Positions 34,641-42,609 of a stretch of 64,000 nucleotides of DNA are shown here, piece by piece. Origin of the DNA: CAJXNP01 sp050305935 (lineage in GTDB: Bacteria; Bacteroidota; Bacteroidia; Cytophagales; Cyclobacteriaceae); contig JBNLGG010000015.1 in NCBI GenBank assembly GCA_050305935.1, forward strand, positions 1 through 64,000, read 5' to 3'. Both the position numbers and the translations under genes were made by a program. Below the pieces are notes generated by a model. That model saw only the letters and a list, made by a program, of their open reading frames with translations, made no database searches and was not told the DNA's origin. The first letter of the stretch is position 1. Each line of letters starts with the position of its first letter.

Positions 34641-34989
34641 CTAATCCTTTTCTGTTTCAAAAAGCTCTTCCAGTTGAATTTTATTCAGCACAAGATTGTT
34701 TTCAATGATATCCCAAAGTATTCGTGGATCAATGATGTGATATTCGTGAACGGCAAAATTTCTTAATCCATACATCTGTCTCCAAGGCACATCCGGATAC
34801 ATTCCTTTAATTTCAGAAGGGATTTTATTGGCTGCCTCGCCAATGATCTCAAAGTTTCTGGTAACTGCGTCAATGACCATGTCATTTTGTGAAAAATCAA
34901 AGAAATTTTCCACCGGTTCCACGTACTTAAGGATTTTTTTCTATGGCGTTGATCATGTCTTGAATGTAGACCAGGTATCCTTTTTCCAT
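34641..34989 (-). pseudogene. HepT-like RNase toxin gene (DUF86), frameshifted
   Basis: The gene begins at the ATG at 34989, which overlaps the mntA stop (TAATG). After 18 codons (ending DMINAIEK) the frame breaks at a run of seven A (minus strand; 34934-34940). Removing one A restores a 115-residue protein reading AIEKILKYVEPVENF through the junction, the normal HepT length. The downstream part has the HEPN active motif R-N-F-A-V-H (Rx4H) and EIIGEAANKIPSEIKG. In HepT-MntA (type VII) modules, HepT is a HEPN RNase held in check by MntA, which AMPylates it. As written, only an N-truncated 93-residue product could be made. Confidence 0.85.
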
Positions 34990-35279
34990 TACAAGAACTT
35001 TACTTCCCTCATGATCGACTTTTTGAACACATCCTTAATAGAATTTTCAGTAACAATGTCCACTTCCCGGCCTAAATGATTTTCCAAAAAGTCCTTCAGG
35101 TCAAAGAATTTCCACCCTAAACTGTGGGTATAACTGACTATCAAATCAACATCCGATGATTTGTTGAACTTGCCGTTAGCCAATGAGCCAAAATAGCCTA
35201 TTTGATCGATACCGAATTCCCTTTCCAAAATGGGTTTTAATTCGCTGAGCTTCCAAAGTATGCTTTTTGCTGAGTTCAT
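34989..35279 (-). CDS. MntA-like minimal nucleotidyltransferase antitoxin
   Basis: 96 residues from the ATG at 35279 (MNSAKSILWKLSELK); the frame is open a little further upstream. The nucleotidyltransferase signature GSx10DxD is complete (GSLANGKFNKSSDVD, about 34-48), with the third acid in GREVDIV (about 78). This is the antitoxin of type VII HepT-MntA modules, which transfers AMP to the toxin. The stop codon overlaps the hepT ATG, the usual order and spacing for the pair. The module lies on the opposite strand from its neighbours. Confidence 0.9.
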   Translation of the reverse strand: MNSAKSILWKLSELKPILEREFGIDQIGYFGSLANGKFNKSSDVDLIVSYTHSLGWKFFDLKDFLENHLGREVDIVTENSIKDVFKKSIMREVKFL

Positions 35280-35400
35280 GGAATAAAGATACTTGAATTT
35301 TGAGGAATACTCCACGCTTTACCATTTTGAATGAGGGTATTCTTTTTCCGTTAGTGTTGAATTTCCATTTCGCGATCCCCCATCTTCCGTTTCATTTTTA

Positions 35401-35408
35401 TAACTTTG
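35401..35408 (+). promoter_or_regulatory. -7 promoter element for gltX (TAACTTTG)
   Basis: TAACTTTG matches TAnnTTTG and lies 31 bases before the gltX ATG at 35440. Confidence 0.65.
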
Positions 35409-35439
35409 CGGCCTTAATTTAAAATCAATATCAGGATTC

Positions 35440-36969
35440 ATGAGTGGGGAAATACGCGTTCGTTTTGCACCAAGCCCAACCGGGGCGCTTCACATTGGAG
35501 GAGTTAGAACAGCTTTATATAATTACCTTTTTGCTAAGAAAAACGGTGGAAAATTTATCCTTCGAATTGAGGATACTGACCAGACTCGGTTTGTAGAAGG
35601 TGCAGAGGAATATATCCGAGAAGCCTTGCATTGGATAGGCATTGACCCTGATGAAGGAGTCGTTGAAGGTGGGGAGTTTGGTCCTTACAAACAGTCTGAA
35701 CGAAAGGATCTTTATTTGAAATACGCCCGGCAGTTGATAGATGAGGATAAAGCTTACTATGCCTTCGATACTGCAGAAGAGCTGGAGGCTATGAGAGAGC
35801 GATTAAAGGAGACAAAAGAAGCCAATCCTGTGTACGATAGTTTCACCAGGATGAGCATGAAGAACTCACTCACCATTACCACAGAAGAAGCTCAACAGAA
35901 AATCAAAAATGGTGAGCCTTATGTGATCCGCCTGAAAGTGCCACAAAATGAAGAGGTCAAGCTGAATGATATGGTGCGCGGAATGGTAGTTGTGGATAGC
36001 GCGAATATTGATGATAAGATTCTCGTAAAATCTGATGGTATGCCTACCTACCACCTCGCCAACGTGGTTGACGATCATTTGATGAAAATTTCGCATGTGA
36101 TTCGAGGGGAGGAGTGGCTGCCTTCTGCACCTTTACACGTTTTGCTTTATAAATACCTGGGATGGGAGGATACGATGCCACAATTTGCCCATTTACCACT
36201 TTTGTTAAAACCGGATGGCAATGGCAAGCTCAGTAAAAGAGACGCAGATAAAAAGGGGTATCCGGTATTTCCACTGGATTGGACGGATCCTTCATCGGGG
36301 GAATTCTCCATGGGGTTCAGGGAAGCGGGTTATTTACCAGATGCCCTGACTAACTTTTTGGCATTTTTGGGATGGAATCCCGGGACGGAGCAGGAGCTTT
36401 TCAGTTTGGAAGAATTGATAGACGAATTCAGTATTGAGCGAATAAACAAAGCCGGGGCAAAATTTGATATTGACAAAGCAAAGTGGTTTAACCAGCAGTA
36501 TCTGAAAGCAAAATCCGATAGGGAATTGTCAGTCTATCTGTTAAAAGAACTAAAGAGGGTTGATATTTCCGGTGATCAGTCCGTCGCGGAGCGGATTTGC
36601 GGGATGATGAAGGAACGTGTCACCTTTCCCGCGGAAATCTGGACGAACGCAACCTATTTTTTCAAAGATCCTGAAGAGTACGATGAAAAAGTAGCTGGTA
36701 AAAAGTGGAAGGAGGAAGCTATTTCCTTCCTAAAATCTTTTAGTGAGGCCGTTAAAGCAACAACAACCCTCACCGGAGAAGAAGCCCATGACTTGCTCCA
36801 AAAAACGAGCGAGGAAACAGGAATAGGTCTTGGCAAAGTAATGCAATCCCTCCGTTTGGCTCTGACCGGCCAGGGAGGTGGTCCAGACCTGATGGGGATC
36901 ATAGAAATTATCGGAAAAGATGCCGTTATTCGTCGTATAGATAAGGCATTTTCCGTTTTGGGGTCTTAA
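35440..36969 (+). CDS. gltX: Glutamyl-tRNA synthetase
   Basis: 509 residues, normal for the Bacteroidota enzyme. It charges tRNA-Glu. The class I HIGH motif is PSPTGALHIGGVRTALYNY (about 9-27) and the KMSKS-equivalent is KLSKRDADK (about 265-273). RIEDTDQTRFVEGA (about 42-55) is the discriminating segment of Glu/Gln enzymes. The anticodon-binding domain occupies about 330-509 and includes IGLGKVMQSLRLALTGQGGG (about 464-483). It has its own -7 element and is followed by a small ORF. Confidence 0.97.
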   Translation: MSGEIRVRFAPSPTGALHIGGVRTALYNYLFAKKNGGKFILRIEDTDQTRFVEGAEEYIREALHWIGIDPDEGVVEGGEFGPYKQSERKDLYLKYARQLIDEDKAYYAFDTAEELEAMRERLKETKEANPVYDSFTRMSMKNSLTITTEEAQQKIKNGEPYVIRLKVPQNEEVKLNDMVRGMVVVDSANIDDKILVKSDGMPTYHLANVVDDHLMKISHVIRGEEWLPSAPLHVLLYKYLGWEDTMPQFAHLPLLLKPDGNGKLSKRDADKKGYPVFPLDWTDPSSGEFSMGFREAGYLPDALTNFLAFLGWNPGTEQELFSLEELIDEFSIERINKAGAKFDIDKAKWFNQQYLKAKSDRELSVYLLKELKRVDISGDQSVAERICGMMKERVTFPAEIWTNATYFFKDPEEYDEKVAGKKWKEEAISFLKSFSEAVKATTTLTGEEAHDLLQKTSEETGIGLGKVMQSLRLALTGQGGGPDLMGIIEIIGKDAVIRRIDKAFSVLGS

Positions 36970-37015
36970 GAGCATTCGCTTTCTCCATCTGAAAATGCCT
37001 GCCAAATGCGCTAAG

Positions 37016-37195
37016 ATGAGAAAGAGAAAAAAGATACCTTCTGAAAAAGAAGAAAAATTGAGGGTAAATCCGGAATTGGAAGGGCTCGAAATTCATATAA
37101 ACTCACTGGGAGAGATCAATTCCAACGTTGATATTGATAAGATCAATAAATTCCTCAACAAGCATGTGGAGGACAAGAAGTTGAAGGATCAGTGA
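37016..37195 (+). CDS. Small conserved-type protein downstream of gltX
   Basis: 59 residues from the ATG at 37016, or 66 from an ATG at 36995. It is highly charged, with a basic start (MRKRKKIPSEKEEK) and a conserved-looking core LRVNPELEGLEIHINSLGEI (20 residues) that leads into NVDIDKINKFLNKHVEDKK. I recall similar small proteins after gltX in other Bacteroidota, which supports it as a real gene. No function is known. It starts 46 bases after gltX and converges with xth, whose stop is 2 bases away. Confidence 0.7.
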   Translation: MRKRKKIPSEKEEKLRVNPELEGLEIHINSLGEINSNVDIDKINKFLNKHVEDKKLKDQ

Positions 37196-37197
37196 TC

Positions 37198-37962
37198 TTA
37201 TTTCAAGATAACACCCAGGGGGCAATGATCCGAACCCTCATATTCGTTCAAAATAAAAGCGTCTTCCACTTCTGAAATAAAAGAATTGCTAACTAGAAAG
37301 TAGTCAATCCTCCAGCCGATATTATTGGCTTTTGCATTGGCCCGGAAGCTCCACCAGGTATATTTTACTTCTTCCGGATAAAAATGCCGGAAGGTGTCCA
37401 TGAAGCCGCTATCAACAAAACGAGTGAACCCGTCAATTTCATCCTGTGTATATCCGGCGGATTTATTGTAATTGGCTTTGGGTCGGGCAATATCAATGGG
37501 CTGGTGGGCAACATTAAAGTCCCCACAGACGATCACCGGTTTCTTTTTTTCCAGGTCTTTCAGGTAATCCAGGAAGGCCTGATCCCACGATTTGCGATAA
37601 TTGAGTCTGATAAGCCCATTCCCTGAATTAGGCACATATACATTGACAACAAAAAAATCCTGAAATTCAGCCGTTGTAATCCTCCCTTCCTGATCGTGCT
37701 CTTTGATCCCCATATCAAATGTGATAGCAACGGGTCTTTCTTTTGATAAAATAGCAGTACCGGAATATCCTTTTTTTTCTTTGGAAGCATTGGCCGCCAC
37801 ATGATATCCGTTGAGCAATTGAACCGTGTCTTTCACTTGCTCCGTATTGGCTTTGGTTTCCTGGAGGCAAAGGATGTCAGGGTTTAATGCACTTACATTT
37901 TTAGCGAAATCTTTTTTAAAAATGGCCCGGATGCCATTTACGTTCCAGGAGATAATTTTCAT
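37198..37962 (-). CDS. xth: Exodeoxyribonuclease III
   Basis: 254 residues, normal. ExoIII cuts DNA at abasic sites and trims 3' ends in base-excision repair. The EEP-fold motifs are complete: MKIISWNVNGIRAIFKKDF at the start (Asn7), LQETKA (Glu34), GDFNVAHQPIDIARPK (Asp/Asn pair, about 147-162), WWSFRANAKANNIGWRIDYF (about 206-225) and GSDHCPLGV (catalytic Asp-His, about 244-252). It converges with the small gltX-distal gene. Confidence 0.95.
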   Translation of the reverse strand: MKIISWNVNGIRAIFKKDFAKNVSALNPDILCLQETKANTEQVKDTVQLLNGYHVAANASKEKKGYSGTAILSKERPVAITFDMGIKEHDQEGRITTAEFQDFFVVNVYVPNSGNGLIRLNYRKSWDQAFLDYLKDLEKKKPVIVCGDFNVAHQPIDIARPKANYNKSAGYTQDEIDGFTRFVDSGFMDTFRHFYPEEVKYTWWSFRANAKANNIGWRIDYFLVSNSFISEVEDAFILNEYEGSDHCPLGVILK

Positions 37963-38158
37963 ACAGCAGTTTTTTTTTTGATCATCAAAGAATACTCGTC
38001 CGACGATTTAAACTTGTTGAGCGAGATCGAAACTCTAAAGATAAAAAAAGCCATAAAACTTCCATTTAAAAATGCTTTGTTCCACTCAGGAATCACTTCT
38101 TTGACTAAGTTGTTATTAGTCTGTATAATTAGTATCGGGTTGATTTAAAAGTTTCATC

Positions 38159-39142
38159 ATGTACGAACTGAAAAAGCTGATTGCATTTGCTGATCGAAAG
38201 TCAAAGGAAGATAAGCGACTGGTGATTGCTACAATCATTAAAACTGTAGGCTCCTCTTATCGGAAAAAGGGTACGCAAATGATTATTTCTGAAGACCTGG
38301 AATATGAGGGCGCTATCAGTGGCGGGTGTGTGGAAAATGAAGCCCTTCGCCAGTCGGAAATAGTTTTACAGAAAAATGAGAGTGTCATTTTTGTGTACGA
38401 TGGTGAGTACAAGCTAGGCTGCAAAGGAAAAATATTTGTGTTATTGGAAGTATTATCCCTGGCTGCTGTTGAAAAACTAGTTCCCCTGTTTTATGAGTTT
38501 TACAGCCAGAGAAGGCCAATTAAACTTGGTTTGATGAGAAATGATCAGGCGACCCGGGCAGCATCTTATTTTTTGTTTGACAGAGAAAAGATCGAAGTCG
38601 GCCACGTTAAAAATGTTGATGAGCTTAGTGATTCTGAAGAATTAATAATTGCTCCCCAAAATCAATTAGTAATAATTGGCGGCGAGTATGACAGTGTCTC
38701 ACTGGCGCTTTTAGCCCATGCATCTGGTTTTCTCACTTTTCTGTTTGTCAAGGAGACATTCAATCATAAGTTACCTGAGGAAATTAGGGTAGCTTACAAG
38801 AAACCTGATGAGATCGCATCGTACGTCCATTTTGACCAGCAGACCGCCGTGGTACTGATGACCCACTCCCTTTCTAAAGATTTAAACTATTTAATCGAAT
38901 TATTGAAATTGGAATCAAAATACCTGGGCATTTTAGGGCCACCGAGCCGAAGGGAAATCATTCTGAATAACCTCATGGCTCATGACGAAGACCTGATCTT
39001 TACCCATTCCGATAAGCTGGAAAAAATGTTCGGCCCGATTGGGCAAAATATCGGCGCAAAAACGCCGGAAGAAATAAGCATCTCGGTTTTGAGCGAAATA
39101 ATTTCGGTTTTTAATGGTCAGGAGGTAAAGTTGGAGATTTGA
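38159..39142 (+). CDS. XdhC/CoxI-family molybdenum cofactor maturation protein
   Basis: 327 residues. The N-terminal XdhC_CoxI domain has TVGSSYRKKGTQMIISEDLE (about 31-50) and GAISGGCVENEALRQ (about 52-66). The C-terminal Rossmann-type domain begins near 175 (QLVIIGGEYDSVSLALLAHA) and ends with the family block LGPPSRREIILNNL and IGAKTPEEISISVLSEI. XdhC proteins bind molybdenum cofactor and help add its sulphido ligand before insertion into xanthine dehydrogenase-type enzymes. No such enzyme is encoded in this window, so the client must lie elsewhere. Confidence 0.92.
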   Translation: MYELKKLIAFADRKSKEDKRLVIATIIKTVGSSYRKKGTQMIISEDLEYEGAISGGCVENEALRQSEIVLQKNESVIFVYDGEYKLGCKGKIFVLLEVLSLAAVEKLVPLFYEFYSQRRPIKLGLMRNDQATRAASYFLFDREKIEVGHVKNVDELSDSEELIIAPQNQLVIIGGEYDSVSLALLAHASGFLTFLFVKETFNHKLPEEIRVAYKKPDEIASYVHFDQQTAVVLMTHSLSKDLNYLIELLKLESKYLGILGPPSRREIILNNLMAHDEDLIFTHSDKLEKMFGPIGQNIGAKTPEEISISVLSEIISVFNGQEVKLEI

Positions 39143-39150
39143 ATTTCCAG

Positions 39151-39354
39151 TTAAAAAATGGCAGCCAACAATTTAAATGGAAGCATGACGATTGCCCCCA
39201 CAATGGAAAATACCAGGTGAAGCGTGACTCCCAGTATTTTAAAGGGTAAAAGGATCAGCCAGAAAAAGAACAGGAAAAAGAATACTGCCAATCCCACCGG
39301 CCAGCAGCAGGCTATCAGGCAAAAAACAAGGAAGAAGATAAGCAGGGTTTTCAT
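39151..39354 (-). CDS. Small hydrophobic membrane protein
   Basis: 67 residues, almost entirely hydrophobic, with two membrane segments (about 4-40, very rich in Phe and Leu, and 42-65). A Cys-Cys-Trp-Pro motif lies at 16-19. The ATG is followed by a good charge start (MKTLLIFFLVF). No family is recognised. It lies between xdhC and the histidine kinase gene and converges with xdhC, 8 bases from its stop. It could be a genuine small membrane protein or a fortuitous ORF in Phe-rich sequence. Confidence 0.5.
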   Translation of the reverse strand: MKTLLIFFLVFCLIACCWPVGLAVFFFLFFFWLILLPFKILGVTLHLVFSIVGAIVMLPFKLLAAIF

Positions 39355-39463
39355 ATCAAGTCATTTCTACAAAGCTGAACAAACAACTGACCAAATCCTC
39401 AAACAATTGATTTTCAGGTTGTTTTTTGAAAAATTGGTAGGAAAAATGTTTGGTTTTGGACAC

Positions 39464-41254
39464 TCAGGTGTGCGAATTCGAATAAGGTGAGCTTATTAAA
39501 TGTGGTAAATAAACATTAAATTTTGATCCCACACCCAGGCGACTACTCACGTTCACTTCGCCATTCAATCGCTCCACCGCTCGCTTTAAAATATACAGGC
39601 CCAGGCCCGTACCGACCACAACATCATTCGCCCTGTAAAACATGTCAAATATCTTTCCATGGTATTTGGGCTCGATACCCTGGCCATTGTCCTCAGTGTT
39701 GATCAGGATTTTTCCGTCGAGTTGCGAAATGGAGATTTTCATAAATGGCTTCTCCGATCCTTCCCGGTAATACTTTATCCCATTTTCGATGAGGTTTTGG
39801 ATGATTGTATTTATTACCGGCCACTCTGAGTAGAATTCGATCTGAGGGTCAATTTCCTTAATAAAAACAATGCGGCTGAAATTTGGGAGGTGCTGGTAGG
39901 AAGCGATGCAGTCGTCCACAATCTGGTGGAAATTGATCAATTGCTTTTCAATTTTTTGGTGGTTCATCCGGGTGAGGTTGATCAGCTCCATGACGATTTT
40001 GCTGATTCTGTTGGTCTGCGTCTTGTACATCTCAAAATACTTGAGCGATGTATCGTCTTTAATGTCAATGCTAACCAGGTTGTTAAGGCCTTCCAGGGAA
40101 TTGATCGGCCCTTTCAGATCATGCGAAATGCGGTAAAAAAATGAATCAAGCTCAACGTTTTTTCTATGTATAATATCGGATTTTTCTTTTTGAATAATTG
40201 ATTCCCGCTCCAGCGCCCTGATCTTTGCGATGGATTCAAAGCTTTTTATCACGTCGTGTGTGTGAGTGTTGATGACGGATTCCTTGGCGAGTATATATTT
40301 CTCAAGAAAATGAAGGGCATTTTTGTCGTCCCCTTCCTCCCTGGCCATTTGGTACAGATGGCGATAGGCTTTAAATTTTATTAAAATTATGTTAAACTCT
40401 TCAGCAATGTCGAGTGCCTGGTGCAATGATGCCCTTGAGCGTTTAAAATCTTCGGCCAAAAAATACAAAGCGCCAAGCTTATTGAACGTCATGGCCAGGC
40501 CAACCTTATCACCCATTTCTTCATGGATTTTTTTTGATGCTAAAAGGTCTTCTTCCGAATGGGCAAATTCACCCATCTTTATGTAGACCTTTGCTCTTCC
40601 ATACAAGGCAAATCCTAACCCCCGCACATCCCCGGTTTCATTTTTTAAAGCGATGCTTCGCTCAATCAAATTCATAGCCTCCTTGATCTTGCCTTGATTC
40701 ACATAAATTCCCGAGAGGGGGTTATAGGCATTTGACTCAAGGTTGCGGTCATTTGCTTTTTTGGCAGCGGCAACAGCATCTTCATAGGACTGAATGGCGC
40801 TTTTTACATCGCCCAGGTACTCATAGATTGTGCCCATCGATTTAAGCACGCGGGATTCATGATTCCATAATTTTAGCTCACGGTAAATCAGAAGGCAATC
40901 AAGTAGCAATTGAAGACCGTCATAAAAATGGTCGGTTTTATAGCATATAGAGGCGATATTAAATTTGGAGTCGGCGATGCCCTGATAGTCATTGACGTCC
41001 TCAAAATATTGCAGGGCCTCCTCTGATAGCTTTTTGGATTCCTTATAGTCACTCAGGATCATGTAAAAAAGCGCCAGCATACATTTGGATTTGGCTATCA
41101 GGAGGTTGCGGTTATTGTCATGGGCGATGTCCAGTGCCTTCTTTGCCATCGAAATGCTTTTTCGGACATCGTTAATCCTGCGTGAATAGGCATCTCTCAA
41201 AAGATCGCGAACTTCTTCCTCGATGGATCGTAAAGTGGTGGGTTTGGGTTTCAT
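39464..41254 (-). CDS. TPR-domain sensor histidine kinase (orphan)
   Basis: 596 residues from the ATG at 41254 (MKPKPTTLRSIEEEV). The N-terminal two-thirds (about 10-330) are tetratricopeptide-like repeats: repeated patterns such as GIADSKFNIASICYKTDHFY, ALKSMGTIYEYLGDVKSAIQ and AMTFNKLGALYFLAEDFKRS at about 40-residue spacing. A short coiled coil leads to the kinase: H378 in ISHDLKGPINSLEG, the N-box NLIENGIKYY, the DNGQGI G1 box and GTGLGLYILKRAVE. There is no membrane segment, so sensing is cytoplasmic and probably by protein contact. No response regulator is adjacent. Confidence 0.93.
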   Translation of the reverse strand: MKPKPTTLRSIEEEVRDLLRDAYSRRINDVRKSISMAKKALDIAHDNNRNLLIAKSKCMLALFYMILSDYKESKKLSEEALQYFEDVNDYQGIADSKFNIASICYKTDHFYDGLQLLLDCLLIYRELKLWNHESRVLKSMGTIYEYLGDVKSAIQSYEDAVAAAKKANDRNLESNAYNPLSGIYVNQGKIKEAMNLIERSIALKNETGDVRGLGFALYGRAKVYIKMGEFAHSEEDLLASKKIHEEMGDKVGLAMTFNKLGALYFLAEDFKRSRASLHQALDIAEEFNIILIKFKAYRHLYQMAREEGDDKNALHFLEKYILAKESVINTHTHDVIKSFESIAKIRALERESIIQKEKSDIIHRKNVELDSFFYRISHDLKGPINSLEGLNNLVSIDIKDDTSLKYFEMYKTQTNRISKIVMELINLTRMNHQKIEKQLINFHQIVDDCIASYQHLPNFSRIVFIKEIDPQIEFYSEWPVINTIIQNLIENGIKYYREGSEKPFMKISISQLDGKILINTEDNGQGIEPKYHGKIFDMFYRANDVVVGTGLGLYILKRAVERLNGEVNVSSRLGVGSKFNVYLPHLISSPYSNSHT

Positions 41255-41417
41255 GAAGCTGATCAATCCAAAATTCAATTTAAACAAAAAAATAATAACC
41301 AATTCTCATATCTTGGTGAAAGAAAGATCAAGGAGTGGTGGTGAAAAGGTAACGAGCCCTGAAATTGAATGCAATTTTTTAATTTAATTGGTATAAAGTC
41401 AATATTGAAAAAGCCAA

Positions 41418-42348
41418 ATGAAAAGTTCAGTAGTTGTCTCTGCAATAATTCTGGTACTGGTCATTTCTTCGTGCAATGTCACCCGTCATTACATCAGAAA
41501 GTCTGAGAAAAAATATGACAAATGGGAGAGGATTTCCTGGCTGGAAAAAAACAGATTCAGCCTCGGTACTTTGGAGAAAGGTAGGTGTTGGGGACAAGGT
41601 GTTGCTGCTCGTACACGGATTTGGACCTGTCCCGCAGATTCAGTGGGAGGAACTCGTGGGAAAGCTTTACGGTGACTATACAATTTATATTCCCGACCTG
41701 GTTTATTTTGGTCAAAGCACCAGCGATGTGGATGTCTATGACCCAAGATTTCTGGCGAGGCAGGTGCTGGCGACGTTCCGGCAAAACGAAGAGAAGGAGT
41801 TTTACCTGGCAGGCGTTTCGTATGGAGGATTAATTTCCGCCATCATTGCCAATGAAAATAAAGAAAGAGTGAAGGGGTTGATTTTAATTGATGCGTTGTC
41901 CAAATATATGGATAGGACTTATGCCGATTCCCTTGCAGCGTCATTGGGATATGACAACTTGGGGCAGGTCCTGGTACCGGAGGATGGGAAAGCATTAAAG
42001 TCATTGTTCAAGCTGACTTTCTACAAGCCACCAAAACTACCTGCATTTGCGCTAAACAAACCTGCTAAAATTCTCTATTCAGATCAATTCAATCAAAAAC
42101 AAAACCTCATGAAGTATTTATTCGCCAATGTATCCGCTATCAAGTCATGGTCATTTTCTTACGGTGGCCCTGTATTAATCCTCTGGGGAAGTGATGATGT
42201 GTTGATTCCCGTCGAAAATGCTGAGCTGATAAAAGAGCAATATGAAGATGCCCGCCTTGAAATAATACCTGACGCCGCTCATGCAGTGAATATGGAAAAT
42301 GCGGAGGAGGTGGCTGGTTTTATTAGGGAATTTACATTGGAGAGATGA
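41418..42348 (+). pseudogene. Lipoprotein alpha/beta hydrolase gene, frameshifted
   Basis: The first 130 bases encode a lipoprotein signal peptide (MKSSVVVSAIILVLVISSC, lipobox C19) and 25 more residues. The hydrolase domain continues in the next frame. The break is at a run of seven A (41546-41552); removing one gives a continuous 309-residue protein reading WLEKTDSASVLWRKVG. The hydrolase has the oxyanion loop HGFGPV, nucleophile GVSYGG, acid WGSDDVLIP and catalytic His in DAAHAVNMENA, so the fold is otherwise intact. A start at 41476 in the second frame would lack the signal and give an unnatural N-terminus. The substrate is unknown. Confidence 0.8.
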
Positions 42349-42389
42349 GGTAGTACTGCCATTTCAATTTATAATTATAGTTGAAGTCT

Positions 42390-42531
42390 TTATTCCACGC
42401 AAAGACCGCAGAGGGGACTCACGCGGAGGACACGGAGTGTTCAATGGTCACGGGCGTTTCTAAGTGCTCTTAGCGTTTTAATCTTTACGCACTTCGCGTG
42501 AAAAGTTCTTAGCGGGATTTGCGTGGAATAA
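42390..42531. repeat. MITE-like 142-bp inverted-repeat element
   Basis: TTATTCCACGCAAA at 42390-42403 is exactly complementary to 42518-42531. The symmetry continues imperfectly inward for about 40 bases (CCGC and TCACGCGxAG in both arms). The CGCAAAG/CACGCG words resemble dispersed extragenic elements seen in many bacterial genomes. There is no ORF inside. It lies between the hydrolase and the secDF terminator. Confidence 0.6.
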
Positions 42532-42560
42532 TCTTTTACCAACCCCAGACTTTCCATAAT

Positions 42561-42592
42561 AAAAAAGGCCGCTCTTGAGAACGGCCTTTTTT
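42561..42592. terminator. Bidirectional terminator between the hydrolase and secDF
   Basis: AAAAAAGGCCG / CGGCCTTTTTT encloses the 10-base loop CTCTTGAGAA. The A and T runs on both sides allow it to act on either strand. It lies 18 bases beyond the secDF stop. Confidence 0.88.
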
Positions 42593-42609
42593 ATGAAATC
42601 CAATATTGT

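Noticed and set aside
41418..41675. Separate 85-residue lipoprotein
   Set aside because: After residue 44 the sequence is out-of-frame hydrolase code; it is the N-terminus of the frameshifted gene, not a gene of its own.
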